Source of the DNA: Trichopria drosophilae
Taxonomy: Eukaryota > Arthropoda > Insecta > Hymenoptera > Diapriidae
Reading direction: 5' to 3'
Assembly (NCBI GenBank): GCA_030407085.1
Contig: CM059586.1
Span: 15,084,001-15,148,000 of the forward strand
DNA length: 64,000 nucleotides
The notes beneath the pieces are model-generated. The model made no database searches. It worked only from the letters and a program-made list of their open reading frames with translations, and was not told the origin of the DNA. Shown piece after piece: positions 62,503 through 64,000 of this stretch; positions within the stretch are counted from its first letter, which is position 1; each line of letters starts with the position of its first letter. The position numbers and the translations under genes are program-made.

Positions 62503-63554
62503 CCCAAGCAGCACATCTAGTTGTATTATGGGCACAACAACGTTTATATGACTTTTTTTAAAACTTTATACCTTTTCTTATAACTATTATACAACTAAAA
62601 TGTTTATGTATTAACGTTGTAGAAACGATTATATCAACCAAATGGGGAATATATGCAACCTTTTTTCGACGTTGTATAAACGTTATTAAAACTATTAATA
62701 CAACTGTTATGAAACCAATAATTAATAGTCACAAACAGGAGTTATCGTAACGTTTATACGACGTTTATAAGACCTTAAAGATTAAACTTAGAAATGAAAT
62801 ATGTCTAAACGTAACATATATTGACGTTATTATAACTATTATACAACCGTTATACGACTAACTGTGAAATATTGCAAAAAGGTATCAAATGTAAAGTTTA
62901 TTATTGGAACTATTTTATATATGCACACCATCTTTTACCGGACATATTCATCTACATACATACATACAATATATATATTTCGCATTTACATATATATCAA
63001 CACATGCACATTTAACAACGCTTCGCAAACGCACCTAACCGCAATTAGTCTCATAAATACATCTTGTCGCAAGTATATCGCAGATACGTAATGAACTCAC
63101 GATGGCATGTATATATATGAGCTTCGAAAAAGTTCTTGCAAGGTCGAAAAACTAGAATCGTATATTCGCCACCTAGCGGCAGTTGTATGAAACTTCATAG
63201 AATCGCATACAAACTCATACATATATCAAGTTGTACAATGGTCTTATAAATGTTTTAACGACTTAAATATTCGTAATATTGCAACCAACCTTTGAGGAAT
63301 CGTGTAAACGTTTATACAACTTTAATAGTGTAATACAATGCAATAAATGTATATGAAGTTTTAAAATCGTATTATCGACTTGAATTACATATTACAAGAT
63401 AAATAACGTTTACGGAGTTGTAAAAACGTTTCTACATCCAGGAAAAGTTGTATATACTACTAAAACTTTTTAGTTGTACAATTTTCAATAATGTAAGTCG
63501 CAAAAACGTTTTTAGTAGTTATAAAAACTTTCTTAAAACTTTGTGCTACTTGGG
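62503..63554. mobile_element. 1.05-kb element with CCCAAG(C/T)AGCACA ends
   Basis: CCCAAGCAGCACA at 62503 and TGTGCTACTTGGG at 63542 are inverted ends differing at one position. Both halves are filled with degenerate words such as AACGTTTATA, CGTTATTATAACTATTATAC and AAAAACGTTT, many self-complementary. The middle (62930-63220) is unrelated and includes CATACATA-type simple sequence. No transposase frame. Confidence 0.65.
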
Positions 63555-63659
63555 CATATAAACAAAATATTTTATAAACAAATCGTCAGTAATATTTGTA
63601 ACATTTAATTTAAGATTAAAAATATTCAAAGAATTTATTAATTAAATCCGCGATTTACA

Positions 63660-64000
63660 CTGAGGGGATGGATTGTTTACTAAAAAGAAAGCTTCTTAAT
63701 AGTTAGAAAATCGTCTATTTAAATACGGGGAATCCAATAATTTTTTAAGTATGAAATAATTATTCATTTCATATAAAGCTAACACTTCTTCAAGTGCAAA
63801 CAACGCATTTTATATCTTAAGAAATATCTATTAAATGCAACCAAATATTTCTTAGTAGTTAAGAAACCGCTTGTATACAATGCGTTTGCAGCTATAAAAT
63901 AATGGTTTCTTAATAGTTACAAAATGTAATGGTTGGTGTCGATACGCATAGTAACATAACCTCAAATGACAACACGGATATTTGTTTGGTTTGTTAAGAA
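63660..64000 (+). mobile_element. Possible TA-flanked element cut by the window end
   Basis: CACTGAGGGGATGG at 63659, preceded by TA, resembles the ends of the CACTG MITEs. Downstream, TTCTTAATAGTTA and inverted variants (AGTTAAGAAA) recur at about 63692, 63850, 63904 and 63985. No right end is inside the window. Confidence 0.35.

Noticed and set aside
1..64000. Hox-cluster microRNAs (mir-10, mir-993, iab-4)
   Set aside because: I looked for their mature sequences on both strands by eye and did not find them.

Overview
The window looks like nuclear DNA of an insect: AT-rich, with long gene-poor stretches, spliceosomal GT-AG structure, many small inverted-repeat transposons and one Hox-class homeobox gene. 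I suspect a hymenopteran from the overall texture, but nothing in the window proves it. No rRNA, intact tRNA, CRISPR array, operon or bacterial-type gene was seen.

The only protein-coding gene I can support strongly lies on the + strand at about 48.3-51 kb. It has two exons (48352-49069 and 50328-50956), separated by a 1,258-bp phase-1 intron between a YPWM hexapeptide and a complete 60-residue homeodomain. The predicted protein is 448 residues. Antennapedia-class core residues, Ala at homeodomain position 56 (the RRMKAKKE context), an LxxLL-like LETVL motif near the N-terminus and a short YPWM-to-homeodomain linker make fushi tarazu (ftz) the best identification. Helix 2 of the homeodomain is unusually diverged. 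The C-terminus is glutamine-rich and ends at a TAG, after which a coding-like stretch continues in the +1 frame.

Region by region: 1-12.6 kb is intergenic, with a MITE-like element, a 20-bp minisatellite (2.9-3.9 kb), a TA-flanked MITE (6.0 kb) and several foldback elements (6.3, 8.6, 9.3, 9.8 kb). 12.6-21 kb has a broken arginine/serine-rich coding fragment, a short piggyBac-like MITE, a CTTAAGG foldback family and tRNA-like SINE relics. 21-31 kb has GC-richer islands (possible regulatory DNA), two-copy MITEs, a TTTTACGC-rich repeat field and a 1.25-kb terminal-inverted-repeat element with a 20-bp tandem array. 31.3-35.1 kb is a nested transposon complex: a Penelope-like GIY-YIG fragment, a 354-bp inverted repeat and a 104-bp direct repeat, disrupted by a piggyBac-type foldback element that itself carries a TA-flanked foldback element. 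35-44.6 kb is AT-rich and nearly featureless. 44.6-48.3 kb is the upstream flank of ftz. 51-64 kb is downstream intergenic DNA with microsatellites, a templated-looking duplication (56.2/58.6 kb) and a 1.05-kb inverted-repeat element at 62.5-63.5 kb.

Functionally, the window is one Hox transcription unit inside large non-coding flanks that have collected many non-autonomous elements, one family of which has also entered the ftz intron. Flanking Hox genes (Scr and Antp would be expected beside ftz) are not present.
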